Made by a program: the position numbers and the translations under genes
Assembly (NCBI GenBank): GCA_006503535.1
Contig: QYRS01000002.1
Coordinates: 868,001 to 932,000 of the forward strand
DNA: 64,000 nt
Direction of reading: 5' to 3'
From: Arthrinium phaeospermum
Taxonomy: Eukaryota > Ascomycota > Sordariomycetes > Amphisphaeriales > Apiosporaceae
Notes under the pieces: model-generated
Told to the model about the DNA's origin: nothing
The model's input: only the letters and a program-made list of their open reading frames with translations
Database searches by the model: none
In this document: positions 1 through 12,844 of the stretch, piece by piece
Layout: each line of letters begins with the position of its first letter
How positions within the stretch are numbered: position 1 is the first letter of the stretch

Positions 1-1643
1 TATATAAAAAATAAGAATTAAAATAAATTTAAAAACTAAAATCGATATAATTATATAATATTAATAATATATATATATATTTAAATTTAATATATATTTA
101 TACGATATTTTTATATTCGTTAATAAATTTTATAAAGGCGGCGTTATAAAAATTATTAAAAATATAAATAAATTATATATAAATTATATATAAATAAAGT
201 ATATATTTAAATTTATTTTTAAAAATAATATAATATTATTTATAAAATATAATAAAACGGTAAAAATATTATTAAAATATTAATAAAATATAAATATTAT
301 TTAAATATTATATAAAATATATATATAATTTAATAGCGGCGGTTTTAAATTAAAAAACGTTATTATAATTATTAAAATAAACAATTTATTTAAAATTAAT
401 ATATATTATATTTATATATAAAAAAAAGTTATTTATTATTATATAAAACAATATATTAATTAATTTTAATATATTAATATAAAATTTAAATATTATTTAA
501 ATAAAAATAATATATATAAAATTTAAATTTTAAAAAATTTAACTATAACGAATTAAAAAATCGAGGGTAAATTTAATTATATAATTATAATTTAATATTA
601 ATATATATTATATAAATTTTATATAAATTTTATATAAAAATTATTTATATATATTAAAATAAAAAATAATAACGTTAATAAAAATAATATTTATAAAAGT
701 TAATATATATAATATTTATATTTTATATAAAAAAATATATATTAATTATAAAAATAAAAAAAGGGTTTATTTAAAATAAATTAATATAAAGCGTTAATTA
801 ATAAATATAAATAAAATTCGAATAAAGTTTATATAATATATATAAAATATATATTAAAAATAAAATTATTATAAATAATATTTTAAATTAAAAAGCCGGA
901 AATAATAGGGATAGTAATAAATATTAATATAATAATTAATTTAAATATAAAATTAATATAAATAATATAAATTTTAAAAAAAAATTAATTATTTTATAAA
1001 TAATTAATATTAATATTTAATTTAAATAAATATAATTAATATTTATATAATAAAATAATTTATATTAAATATTTTTTATATAAAAAAAAACGTAATATAA
1101 TTATTATAATATTATATAAATAATATATAATAATATTTAAATAAAGTATATATATTATATAAATAAAGGGTCGATTTATAAAATATTTATTTTTATTAAA
1201 AATAAAAAAGAAATTATAAAATAATATATATAAAATTTAATATTATAATTATTTTATATATATTTATATTAATTTAAATCGAATATAATATAAATAATAT
1301 ATATATAATATATAAATTAATTAATTATAAATTTATTTAATTATTACGGATTTTATTAAAAATAAAATATAATATAATAATATTTATATAATATTTATTT
1401 TTTTAAAATATAATAATTCTTTCTTTTTTTTATTTAATTATTCGATTTCTTTTTTTCCGTTTTTTTTTATTATTATTTCTTTTAATTTTATAATTTTTTA
1501 TTATTTTATTTAAAATTTATATATTATATTTATATTATTTAAATTAAAATATTTTATTTTTATTTTTTATTTTATTATTTTTAATAAATATATAATTTAT
1601 AAATCGTATATATAAAATTTAATTTTAATTTAAACGTAATTTA

Positions 1644-2815
1644 TTTTATAAAAAACGTTAATTTATTATTTATATTAAAAAGAAAATTTATATAAAACTT
1701 ATTATTTTTTATATAATAAATTAAATTAAATAAATATATAAATTAATTAATTATATAATAATTAATTAATAATAAATTAATAATAATATATTTATTAAAA
1801 AATTATTTATTAATTTCGGTTCGTTTATTTTCTATTTATTAATAACGGCTTTTTTTTTTAATTAATTAAATTAATTTATAATTTTATTATATCGGCTTTT
1901 ATTAAGCTTATTTAAAAACTTCGTAATTTTCAAAGTTTTATTTCTATTTTATATATATAAATACGTTTTTTATCGTTTAATAATTTCGATAATAATTTTT
2001 ATTATATATTTTATATATAATATATAAATTATATATATAAAAATTATATATTATAATAATTTAAAAAATATATTATTAAACGCGATTTTAAATATTTTAA
2101 AATCGAGTTTATTAAAAGTAATATAATAATCGTGAAAATAAAGCTTTTTAAAAAATTAGAATTTAATTATCGATATAATAGCGCCGGCTTTATTAAAATT
2201 ATTAAAAGCGCTTTTTATAAACGTATACGATATAACGTTATTATTATTATTAATAATTATTATAATATATATAAATAAATATTAAAATATAAATAATATT
2301 ATAAATATATAATAATATAAAAAAAATTAAAATAAAAAATAATAATATATATATATATACGATAAAAAAAGAAATAAATTATAAATTTTAAAAAGCGTAT
2401 ATCGCGAAAATTTATATTTATTTTCGAAAACTTTTTTTAAAAATTTATATAAAATCGATATTTATATACGTTAATTTTAAAAACTTTATTATTCGATATA
2501 AATAATTTTTAATAAATTTTAAATTTATATAATATAAATAAATAATTTTTTTTTAATAATTAAATATAATATTATTATAAATTTCGAGTTTATTTTAAAT
2601 TTTATATTATAAAGGATAATAAATAATTATAATTAAAGGTTATAATAAAAAAAGGTTTAATATTTATTATTTATTATTATTAAAAGTTTAATTTTTTTAA
2701 TTTTATTATTTAAAATATTTATTTATTTTAATATAAAGTTATTATTAATTTATATTATTATTTATTTATTTTTATTATTTATATTAATTATATAATATAT
2801 ATTAAAAAAAAAATT
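1644..2815 (+). repeat. Left arm of ~1.2-kb inverted repeat in the AT isochore
   Basis: Read as reverse complement, 3365-4560 aligns along this whole stretch. The outer part is nearly perfect: about 90 bases from roughly 1706 to 1796 match 4410-4500 without a mismatch, followed by a 3-base indel. Inner parts diverge by scattered transitions and small indels, as expected of two copies mutated independently by RIP. Arm ends are approximate because the flanks are also A/T only. Confidence 0.75.
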
Positions 2816-3364
2816 TAAATAAATTTAAACGTAATAATAAGTTTTTATATTAAAAATAATTTTATAATTAATTTTAATAATATAATTTTAATTGAATTAA
2901 ATTAAATAAAATAAATTTTTTATTTAAATATATTAATAAAAGGTTATTAAAAAGTTTAAATAATAAAGTTTATATAATATATAAATTTAATTTAAACTTT
3001 AATATATTTAAATATATTATTTTATTTAATATTAATAAAATTATTAATATTTTTTATTTAATAATTTTTATTTTATAAAATATATAAAATTTAAATTTAA
3101 TTTATATTTAAATATATTTTAATTAATTAAAAAGTAATAATTATCGTTTATATTTGAAATTTAAATAATATTTATATTTAATATTATTTAAAAATTATTA
3201 AAGTTATAATATGTTTTATTAAAGTTTTTAAATTTATATTTAATTTATTTTATATTATTATAAATTAAATTAATTAATATATATAATATAAATATATATA
3301 ATAATATATATATTTAAAAATAATTTATTTAAATTTTATTATATTTAATATATTTTATTATATT

Positions 3365-4560
3365 TAAATATTTTTTAATATATATTATATATAATTAATA
3401 TAAATAATAAAAATAAATAATAATAATATAAATTAATAATAATTTTATATTAAAATAAATAAATATTTTAAATAATAAAGTTAAAAAAAATTAAATTTTT
3501 AATAATAATAAATAATAAATTTTAAATCCTTTTTTCGTTATAATTTTTAATTATAATTATTTATTATTCTTTATAATATAAAATTTAAAATAAATTCGAA
3601 ATTTATAATAATATTATATTTAATTATTAAAAAAGGAATTATTATATTTATTTATATTATATAAATTTAAAATTTATTAAAATTATTTATATCGAATAAT
3701 AAAATTTTTAAAATTAATATATAAATATTAATTTTATATAAATTTTCGGAAAAAACTTTTAAAAATAAATATAAATTTTTATAATAAATATTCCTTAAAA
3801 TTTATAATTTTTTTTTTTTTATTATATATATATATATATATATTATTATTTATTATTTAATTTTATTTTTTATATATTATTAAATATATATATTTTTTAA
3901 ATTTTAATATTTATTTATATATATTATAATAAATATTAATATTAATAACGACGTTATATTATATATATTTATAAAAAGCGTTTTTAATAATTTTAAAAAG
4001 GTTATTTTATTAATTATATATTATAACGTTTTAAAATTAAAATATTTTATTAAATTTATTAATCGATTAAAATTAATATACCTCGATATTGTTAAAGTTA
4101 TTAATAATATAATATTTTAAAAATCGAAATAAGAAATAATTTTATATTTATATTTTTTTTTTATTATTTAATAAAAAGTAAAAGTAAAAAAAAAAATTAA
4201 AAAAATAATAATCGATTATTTTATAATTTTAATAATAAATATCGCGTTTTTATAAAATTAAAAAAAATTATATAAATATAAAATAAGAAATTACGTTAAT
4301 TTTTAATTATTATTTAAAAACTTATTAAAATAAAATAGCGAAATAAATAACGCCGAAACGCCGATAGGCGGGAAATAAAAAGATCGATATTAATAAATAA
4401 TTTTTTAATAATAAATATATTATTATTAATTTATTATTAATTAATTATTATATAATTAATTAATTTATATATTTATTTAATTTAATTTATTATATAAAAA
4501 GTAATAAATTTTATATAAATTTTTTTTAATATAATTAATAAATTAATATCTTTTATAAAA
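3365..4560 (-). repeat. Right arm of ~1.2-kb inverted repeat in the AT isochore
   Basis: Inverted partner of 1644-2815. Landmarks shared by both arms include a CpG-containing block (4330-4385 against 1815-1860), the TTTCG/CGAAA-bearing block near 3745 against 2425, and the outer 90-base identical block. About 550 bases of AT-rich DNA separate the arms. This could be two head-to-head copies of one element, or long terminal inverted repeats of one element; the sequence does not decide. Confidence 0.75.
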
Positions 4561-7500
4561 CGATAATATATTTTTTTATTAATAAAATAATATTTTAAAT
4601 AATATAAAAAAAAAATAATAATAATATAAGAATTAATATTTAAAATTTAAATTAAATAAATATAAATATAATTTAAATTTAATATAAATATAATTTATAT
4701 ATAATATAAATATAATTTAAATTTATATATATATTAATATAAAAAAGTTTAATTATTTATTAATAAAATTATTAATTATAAAATTTATTTTTTAAAATAT
4801 TTATATATTTTATAATATTAATATAATTAATAAATTCGATTTTTAAATATATTTAATTTAAACTTTTTATTAATTATTAAAAAAATTTATATTAAAACTA
4901 TTTAATAATTTTTAATAAAAATTAATAAAAACATAATATATATATATATATATATATAAAAAATAAATATATTTAAATAAAAAATATTATATTTTTAATT
5001 AATATATTTAATATTTATTTTAAATTTATATTAAATATAAATTTAATAATTTATTAATTTAATAATTTAAATATTTAATTTAAAAATTTTATAAAAGGTA
5101 TATTTTATAAAATATAATAATATAATAAATATTTTTATTATATTTAAATTAAATTTATATTTAATATATATTTAATATATATAAATATATAAAAAAATAA
5201 TATATTATAAAAAAACTTTTTAAAATTATAAATTTATTTTTTATATATCAACGGTAATTATATAAAAATAATATATTTAATATTATTTAAATTTATATAA
5301 TATTTAAATTTAATTTTTTAATCGGAAATCTATTTAAATTAATAAAATATATATAAATAATTAATAATATATTTTAATAATATTTTAATTAATAAATATA
5401 TATAAAAATAATAATTTTTAAAAAAATAATTAATATATATTATATATAATATATATATTTATTTTATATATAATTATCGTATTTAATTATAAAATAAAAG
5501 TTAATTTTTTTAATAATTATTTTAAATAATAAATTTATTTAAATATAAATATATTTTAAAAATATATTTATTTAATATTTTATTATATAAATTATTATAT
5601 AACGTTATATTCCATTATATTTTTTAAATATATATTTTTTAAATAAATTATTTATTTTTTATTTAAATATTATTTAAATAAAATTTATATTAATATTTAA
5701 TAAAGTTTATATTTTCGAAGTATATTATTAATTATTATTAATAAATTAATTTATTTAATTAGTTTTTTAAATTAAATTTAAAATAATATATATTAAAATA
5801 TAATATATTTATTTAATATAATATTATTTATAAAGTTATAAAAATTATAATCGAATTATATATAATTAATATAAATATTATATAAATAAATTTTATATAT
5901 ATTTTAAATTAATTTTAATAAATTTTATTATTATATAAATTTATTAAATTTTATTTTTAACGATAAAAATAATTTAATTAAAATTAAAAGAATATATAAA
6001 TATAATTCGTATATAATATATATATATTATCGTTAAAATATATATATAAAATAAATATATTTATATATTAATTATATAGCTTTATATTAATACGATTTCT
6101 TTTAACGAATAATTATATTTATAATATTTTCGAAATTCGATTTTTATATATTTAATATACGTATATTATATAATTTTTATTAAAAAACCGTTTAAATATA
6201 ACGATATAAAATAATTAATAGAGATATAATTAATATTATTTTTAATAAAAATCGCTTAATAATAAATTTAAATTTTATTAATTTAAAAATAATTAATAAA
6301 TACAATTTAAATTATATTAATATATTATTCGAATATAAAATATATAATATATATATATTATTTTATATAAAATTTAAAATAATTTATTAAAGTATATATT
6401 TTTATATTTATTAAAGAAATAATAATAAATTTTTTCGATATAAACTTTTCGAATTACGTTATAAAATTATATATATTTTTAATTTATAATTTATATAAAA
6501 AGATAAAAAATTTATTTTATAATTTAATTATTTAATTATTAATTTAAAATTTAATTTTTATTTTATTAATAAATATTTTAATATAATAATAAAAATTTAT
6601 TAAATCGAAATTAATTAAACGTTATATTATTTATAAATATATTTAATATAAAATATTTATAATAATTAATATTGGAATAAATATAACGTTAATAATATAT
6701 TATATTATTAATTCGAAATTTAAATATATTTAATTTATATATAATATATTTCGGAATAAAGAGCGTATTTTAAAAATTTTAATATTATATTATAAATTAT
6801 ATCGTATTAAATATAATATTATTAATTTTAAAAAGATTTAATATAATTAAAGTATATATAAAGTAAAAATATATATATAAATTAATATTTTTATAAATAT
6901 TTTTATATTTTTAAATACGATATTTTAAATTCGAATATTATTTTTTTATATAAATTTTTTTTAAATTTAATTTATATTTAATAACGTATAATATTTTGAT
7001 AAGAAATATATATATAAACAATAATAAAATCGAATAATTTTAAATTTCATTAATTTCGATAAATTAATAATAATTATTTAAAATAATTATATTAAAAAGT
7101 TTAATAATATTTTAATATTATTAATATATAAATATATATAGTATTTAAATATAAATTATACTGTATATTAATATAATTTTCGATATAAATTTTTTATTTA
7201 TTTATTATTTTTTTTAATTAAAATTAAAATATATTTTTAAAGTTTATTCGAATTATTATTTTTAGAATTTAAAAATATTTATATTTTATATAAATATTAT
7301 TTAATATTAAAAATATATTAAATAAAACGTTATTAAATATTTTTAATAAAACGTTTAATATTAATAATATATTAAAAAAGTAAAATATATAAAAACGTTT
7401 AAATATTAAACGATATCTCGAATAATTTTATATATAATAATATTATTATCGGGATTTATATTATAAAACTTTATATCGAATAAAATATATATTAAATATA

Positions 7501-7645
7501 AACTTTATTTATATAAAGTATTTTTTTATTAAAATATTTTATATTATTTTTATTTTAAAGTTTATTTTAAATTATAAAACTTAATTATTATAAAAACGAT
7601 ATAACATTTTAAGAATTTATATATACGCTTAATTAATATAATATA

Positions 7646-7775
7646 ATTTTAAAGTTTAAACTTTATTCGAGCTTTATATAATTATATATTTTAAAGGTAG
7701 TATAAACTGCCCGCTAACGACGCCTTAACTAATTTTAAAGGTAGTATAAATGACCCCTGTAGGTAGTCCGTATCA
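7646..7775. repeat. Short tandem repeat (~44-bp period) across the isochore boundary
   Basis: A 19-base string, ATTTTAAAGGTAGTATAAA, occurs exactly at 7688-7706 and 7732-7750, 44 bases apart. A degraded relative starts at 7646, 42 bases upstream and inside the AT-rich DNA. The units therefore run from RIP-altered sequence into normal-composition sequence. I see no similar unit elsewhere in the window. Confidence 0.6.
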
Positions 7776-8541
7776 GGAGCCCTACTTGTCGCATCGCATA
7801 CCCCATTTTCCCATCTGATCGTGCCAGAGAAAGCCAATTGCCGTTCGCCATCTACAGCAAGCAGCCAGTAGGTTGCTATGTAGAGCACCCTTTGGGTCCT
7901 CGGCGGCGGCGTATGTTGATCATCCTTACTGTACCTACCTACCATGCCATCCATACAGGTACTCGCTTGCTCCTCCTCCCTCATCAACACCGGGATTGAT
8001 GCGGTTGCTTTCGTTTCGTTTCTTGTCACTCATTTATTATTTCACGCACATATAGGTACATACACGCGCACACACACTCCCCCGCGCTGTAGCCGCGCTG
8101 CGCATTTGCATCCTTCCTACTTTTTTTTCTCTCTCCTGCGAGAAGGGCCAATCTCGTCACTTGCTTTTTTGTGCCCTCTTACTGCTCCGGTCGGCCCCTC
8201 CAACCCGAAAAATCCAACACCTACCTGCAGTAGCATTACGGCAGCAACTCCGATTTCCTAGCCTACTCCTCGATCGGTGAGCCATCTCACCTGAGCTGGC
8301 AGAAATACCCTATCACCGGGTCGGCCAGTCTCGTGATATTTTTTAATCACTTCCTCCCCTCTTGATACTCGACTCGACCGGACGGAGAACCTTTCCCCCC
8401 CCCCTTTTCTCGTTCTTGCTAGAGGCGGGATATTCAACATTGTCTCTTTCCTCTGTGCTTTGGCTTTGCGCTGAGTGTAGCTTATCGTATCGCATTTCCT
8501 CTTCCCTGAGGCTTAGCACGCCTCTCCAGCCCAACACCACC
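7776..8541. promoter_or_regulatory. Upstream region and pyrimidine-rich leader of the Rab-like gene
   Basis: Normal-composition DNA between the isochore edge and the first start codon. The last 450 bases are rich in C/T tracts (for example 8120-8140 and 8390-8410), typical of fungal promoters and leaders. The open frames here are short and low in complexity; I see no gene. Confidence 0.5.
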
Positions 8542-9594
8542 ATGTCTTCCCTCGAGGCCAAGATAGTGGTGCTCGGCTCTCAGGGCGTCGGCAAGACGTC
8601 CCTGGTCATGCGCTTCTGCAAGGGCGCTTTTAATCCGTCGCAAGTCACGTCGACGGTCGGTGCGAGCTTCATGGCAAAGCGGGTTATCGACAGCGATACC
8701 GATACCGTGGTGCGCTTGCAGATTTGGGATACTGGTGAGTAATCTGCCCTTGCCTAGTGCATTCTCTCGCTCCTGGCCTATTCGTAGCGCCTGCCGTATC
8801 TGTGAACATGCTGACATATCGCCTTCGTTCCTGCAGCCGGCCAAGAACGATTCCGCTCCATATCGCGACTCTACTACCGTGGCGCCAATGCCTGCATCTT
8901 GTGTTACAGCATAACGGACGCGCAGTCCTTTGCCGAGATGGGCGTGTGGCTGACCGAGCTTCGCCGGAACCTTCCTCCCGATATCGTCCTCCATGTGGTT
9001 GGGACAAAAGCCGACATCGTGGCCCGCGAGCCTGCGCGCCGTGAGGTGCCGTTCGAGAGGTGCATAGCATACGTCGCTGAGAATCTGGCCCCCGGTCAGG
9101 GGAACACGCCGCCACCCACTGCGACCCCTACCGGCATGACAGGATTCCCCGGCCCTGGCACGAGCCAGGTCAGCATGGGCACGAGCAGCGCTGGCCCCGG
9201 AGAGCCGCGCAGCCCGAGTAGTAAACGAAGCAGCGGGTTCTGGGGCCAGGAGGTTGGCTGGGATGCCTGTCACGAAATCAGCGCCGAGAGCGGCGAGGGC
9301 GTGGAGGAGGTATTCAGGGTCGTTACTAGGAAGCTCGTCGAGCAGAACAGGAAGATGCAGCAGGCACTTCTGGCGGCCACGATGACCCCAGGCACGCCCT
9401 TCGAAGGCGGCATGAGCAACGACTACTTCGATGGTATGAACGGCAGGAATAGCTTCAGGGTCGGCCGCGATAGGAGGAGCTGGCTTTTCTCACCCGGGTT
9501 CTCGCCCGCCGTGACTATGGAAAATCAGGGACAGAACCAGGCCGAGCAGAACGGGCAGGTTGAGATCACCAAGCCTAGGAGTAAATGCTGCTAA
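8542..9594 (+). CDS. Rab-family small GTPase with insertion and long C-terminal tail
   Basis: Two exons, 8542-8734 and 8837-9594, around a 102-nt GT-AG intron that splits the alanine codon of the WDTAGQE motif; 316 residues. Visible GTPase motifs: P-loop GSQGVGKT (12-19), switch I threonine in TVGASF, G3 WDTAGQE (62-68), G4 as TKAD (121-124) instead of the usual NKxD, and G5 SAE (213-215). G4 and G5 are about 90 residues apart rather than the usual ~30, owing to a Pro/Gly/Ser/Thr-rich insertion. The tail after G5 is about 100 residues and ends K-C-C, a double-cysteine geranylgeranylation signal, so membrane anchoring is expected. The family acts in vesicle traffic; the core looks closest to the Rab5/21/22 group, but I do not assign a subfamily. 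It is the first gene beside the AT isochore. Confidence 0.9.
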
Positions 9595-10471
9595 CTTTGC
9601 ACGACTCCCCTGCGCCCGGAACAGGACCACAGTACATCATCATACGGACCGCATCACCTACCCCAACCATCGGCTTCCTGCTGGGTCAGGCAGCTTCTGC
9701 ATCAGCCTAAGCTTCTTCTCTGGTCGAAATATCGATACTTGACCACTTTTCCTCCATTTTCTTTCTGTCGTTTCAGGGGCCACCAAGGGGCAAGGCGTTT
9801 TTGTTATAATTGAGGGACACAGAGACCGGCGTTTTGGGCGGCATGCGCATTTCACGTTGGGGCATTATGGGGGACAGGCATTCTCAGGGGTATTGGCCAC
9901 GGCTTTTGTTTCGTTTTCCCTTTAAGTCATAATTGCGTGTCTGTTGTTCCATACTGTAAATGGATATAGTCACAGTTTCTCTCACGAGATTACGAAGAGA
10001 AATGAACAGACGAAGAAGCACGCCCGCTCGTTGCCGGGATTTCATTTTACGTATATAACTCTCAAACTATAAAAGCATGTGATGCATTTCGTGATATGGA
10101 TAAGAGCAAACTGGTCGGTTACAACACCGAATGGCTGTCGAGACTTTTGACATCCATATGCTCGACTCGCAAGTGGGAAAACCCCCCAAGGTGATGATTT
10201 GGGGGAGGTCCCGAAACTCAACTTAATTAGCCAACGATATATATCTGCATAAAATCATGCCAGGATTGTTACATGCTTTCTGAGATCTGGAAAGCTTTTA
10301 CAGAGCCAAGAAGGTTTTGGCTCCTTCCACTATTTGGTCTAAAGTCCCCCTTTGTATAGTGTCATGCTACATTCGTGTTCTTTGCATTTTGGGGCACGTC
10401 TCAGCATGCAATGGTTCAAAATTACTTGCTAGTGTTAGAGCAACAAAGCTCAGCTACTCTGGGTACGCCCC
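9595..10471. other. Convergent intergenic region
   Basis: Lies between the 3' ends of the Rab-like gene and the membrane-protein gene on the minus strand. Composition is ordinary. I see no coding frame, RNA gene or clear repeat. Confidence 0.5.
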
Positions 10472-12258
10472 TTAAACGATCGGGTCCATCATATAGGAGA
10501 GCTGACGATCATCAACAGTTGCCCCAAAGGCAAGTGACACCAGAAATGCACCCACTGTCAGCATCAGCGGGCCATACGTGACAATACCGTTCTCGACACT
10601 CTTACTCGACGACGCTGACGCAAGAGTGACGGTATGTGTTGTGGTGAAGACGGCGACCCAGAAGATGTACTGTCTTAGTCGGCGCTGCCCCCTGGCGCCA
10701 GTATTGCCCCTTGGCAACCACAGTCCGTACATCTTACCGGCAAGATGAAGCGCAATTATTACAGCCCAGACCACGTACATACTACACTTACACATACCAC
10801 CGGTCAGCAGCGGACAATTCAAGGGGTAGCAACAGACTGTGTAGAGGAGATGGGAAATAGGGGGCCTGCAAGAAGAGAGGTGAAAACCCACGAGATCCAT
10901 GCAGAGGGGGTGTCTTCTTGCTGACGGAGTGGAATTATCGCAACAGCACTCCCCAAAGCCGTGGCGCCGCTGAAGGTTCGCAAGGCCCGCAGGATTCCTT
11001 CGTTCGTCAACGCGATGCACACCGATGGATTGACGAAACAACACAGCGCCAGGATTGACAGGAGCGTAACCCCATGTCTTTGCAGTCCGAGGGGGAATCC
11101 CATGCTACCATTGTGGCTTTTGTCGATAATGTCGTGGCACAGTGTCAGCGAGAGAGGGTAGATGCCCTGTTGCTCACGGGCCAGGGTTGGCCCAGCCTCG
11201 TCCTTCTTGGAATCGATGAGCAGGGTTGGACCGATCGGGCTTGTTTTGCTCAGAGTCCTTCGTGTGTCGAAGGTTGTATCCTGTGCTGTTTCAGAAGCAG
11301 ACCAGTCTTTATGTAACACCCCTTCTGCCTCTTCGGCTGATTCAACTGCGACGTTACCGTGGAAGGTTTCGACATCAATCAATATCTCACTTTGTATAAG
11401 GGCTGGTGGTGTTTCCCAAGACTTGGTCAATGTGTCTTCTGAAGTGATTGTTTCTCCAGAAGCGCGTGTCTGCAGAGATCCTCCTCCCCTGAGATCTCTG
11501 GATAGCGTAGGCAAGGTGTCGTAGGATATATCAGGGCCTTTGTCCACTATATGATCCAGCCCTTTGCCCCCTCTCGCAATGTTATCGCCCAGTGAAGAGC
11601 GATTTTGGCCAGTGTCCATTTCCCCAAGACCGTCAGATACTCCTGGCGGTTGCTTCTTTTTGGTACCGAGGCCAAGGCCATTGCCTTCGGCCTGAGTAGG
11701 TATACTGGGCCATGGAGGTACGGCGGGAGATTCCATGACACCGCTGGCCATGTGTTCGCCAGGCCCGTCGCATCGGATCGCTCCAGTGTGTGCATGGCTC
11801 TTCCCATCCGATCTCGAAGCGTCTTGCCGATCTTCCAGTTTCTGTTTGAGCACCCTATACTCCCAACCACCATTTCCCTGGTAGGGATTCTTGTCGACTG
11901 GTTCATGATTTCGGGGTAATGGTGGAGGGGAAGGGTCGATGTATTCATCAGGAGGTCCAGCACCAGGTTCGCCAGTGTTTGCTGCAGGCAATTGCTCTGC
12001 ACTGCGACCCTTCGGCACCGGTAAGCCTGGGTCCTCCCGTGGTACGGTGTTGTATCCCTCGATCGGGCGTACGGGTCTGGAATTCATTCGCAAGAGATTA
12101 TCGGTAGTTTTTGGGGCGGGTTCACCTTGGCCTGGCATGATAGAGCGTACTTTGGTGCTGCTTCCCTCGATCGGGCATACAAATTTGGCTCTCTTTCGCA
12201 GTAAACTGCTGATGGCGTTTTGAACAAATTCACCTCCTTGGTCCGTCATTTTGATCAA
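10472..12258 (-). CDS. Unrecognised multi-pass membrane protein with disordered N-terminus
   Basis: Proposed exons (minus strand) 12258-10838 and 10781-10472, giving 576 residues. The 56-nt intron has a weak GTCTGT donor but a good CTGAC branch site and TAG acceptor, and it joins two frames that both encode membrane helices. Residues 1 to ~380 are polar and Pro/Gly-rich and contain a duplicated motif: LLRKRAKFVCPIEG near the start and LLRMNSRPVRPIEG about 35 residues later. About five hydrophobic segments follow, for example near LLSILALCCFV, MYVVWAVIIALHLAG, YIFWVAVFTTTH and LMLTVGAFLVSLAF. If the intron is not used, the frame stops at 10819 after 479 residues. I do not recognise the family. 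It is divergent from the gene at 12845. Confidence 0.6.
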
Positions 12259-12844
12259 AGCTGCTGGTATAACTAGGGAATTCGTATTTGGTTTGTGGAC
12301 TTCCGTATGTGGCTGTGTTCTTAATGCTTAGAATGTATATAAAGTCGTTGGCGAGCTAGATTTTGCACATCGAAGCGAACGAATACACTGACTGAGGTGA
12401 GGAGGAAATGGGTAGTTGATAGTTCCCACGGAAGCACGAGAGAGCTTGGCTTGCGAAGCAGACCATGTCAGTGGGGGTTCGTGGTTGGCGTAGACTTCAG
12501 CCCGCAAGATACAACTGGTTCCCTCTTTACGTATCCCAGTATAAGCCTCTCTTGGCACGCACTCCAGCCTGTTCTTCGCTCTTCAATCCTTTTTGCTCGC
12601 TGCATAGGTCGCTGCTCTAGCCCCTCTTCAGCTCACATGACCCTCTTAACTCCTCCTGCATATAGCCCAAGCCACGCAGTACGTCGCCCCTCAACGAGGC
12701 CTCCTCCTTCGGCCTCTTTTGACACTCTCATCACCCAACCTATTCAAGTACCAAACTTGAGCTTACCGTATCTTGAATCGACGTGAAAAGTTGGCAGTTG
12801 AATATATCTCGGCACAAAGAGCCGGTATAACAACATAATACAAA
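12259..12844. promoter_or_regulatory. Shared divergent promoter of two membrane-protein genes
   Basis: 586 bases between two head-to-head start codons. A TATA-like TATATAAA lies at 12336-12343, about 80 bases upstream of the minus-strand start codon. C/T-rich runs at 12550-12740 precede the plus-strand gene. No coding signal is visible. Confidence 0.45.

Larger units (their letters stand above)
1..7690. repeat. RIP-degraded AT isochore (repeat relics, no genes)
   Basis: Almost pure A/T for 7.7 kb. No open frame of useful length exists on either strand. The few remaining C residues lie overwhelmingly in CpG, with a few in GCTT-type contexts, while CpA, CpT and CpC are nearly absent; the same holds for G on the other strand. 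That is the signature of repeat-induced point mutation (C to T, CpA favoured) carried close to saturation. RIP acts on duplicated DNA in Pezizomycotina, so the stretch is inferred to be dead transposons, probably heterochromatic. I could not recognise the original element family. No telomere repeat is visible at position 1, so the isochore probably continues to the left. Confidence 0.9.

Noticed and set aside
1..120. Possible telomere or chromosome end at the AT-rich start
   Set aside because: No TTAGGG/CCCTAA repeats are present; an internal isochore explains the composition.
8482..9273. Minus-strand 263-codon frame over the Rab-like gene
   Set aside because: Antisense shadow of GTPase exons.
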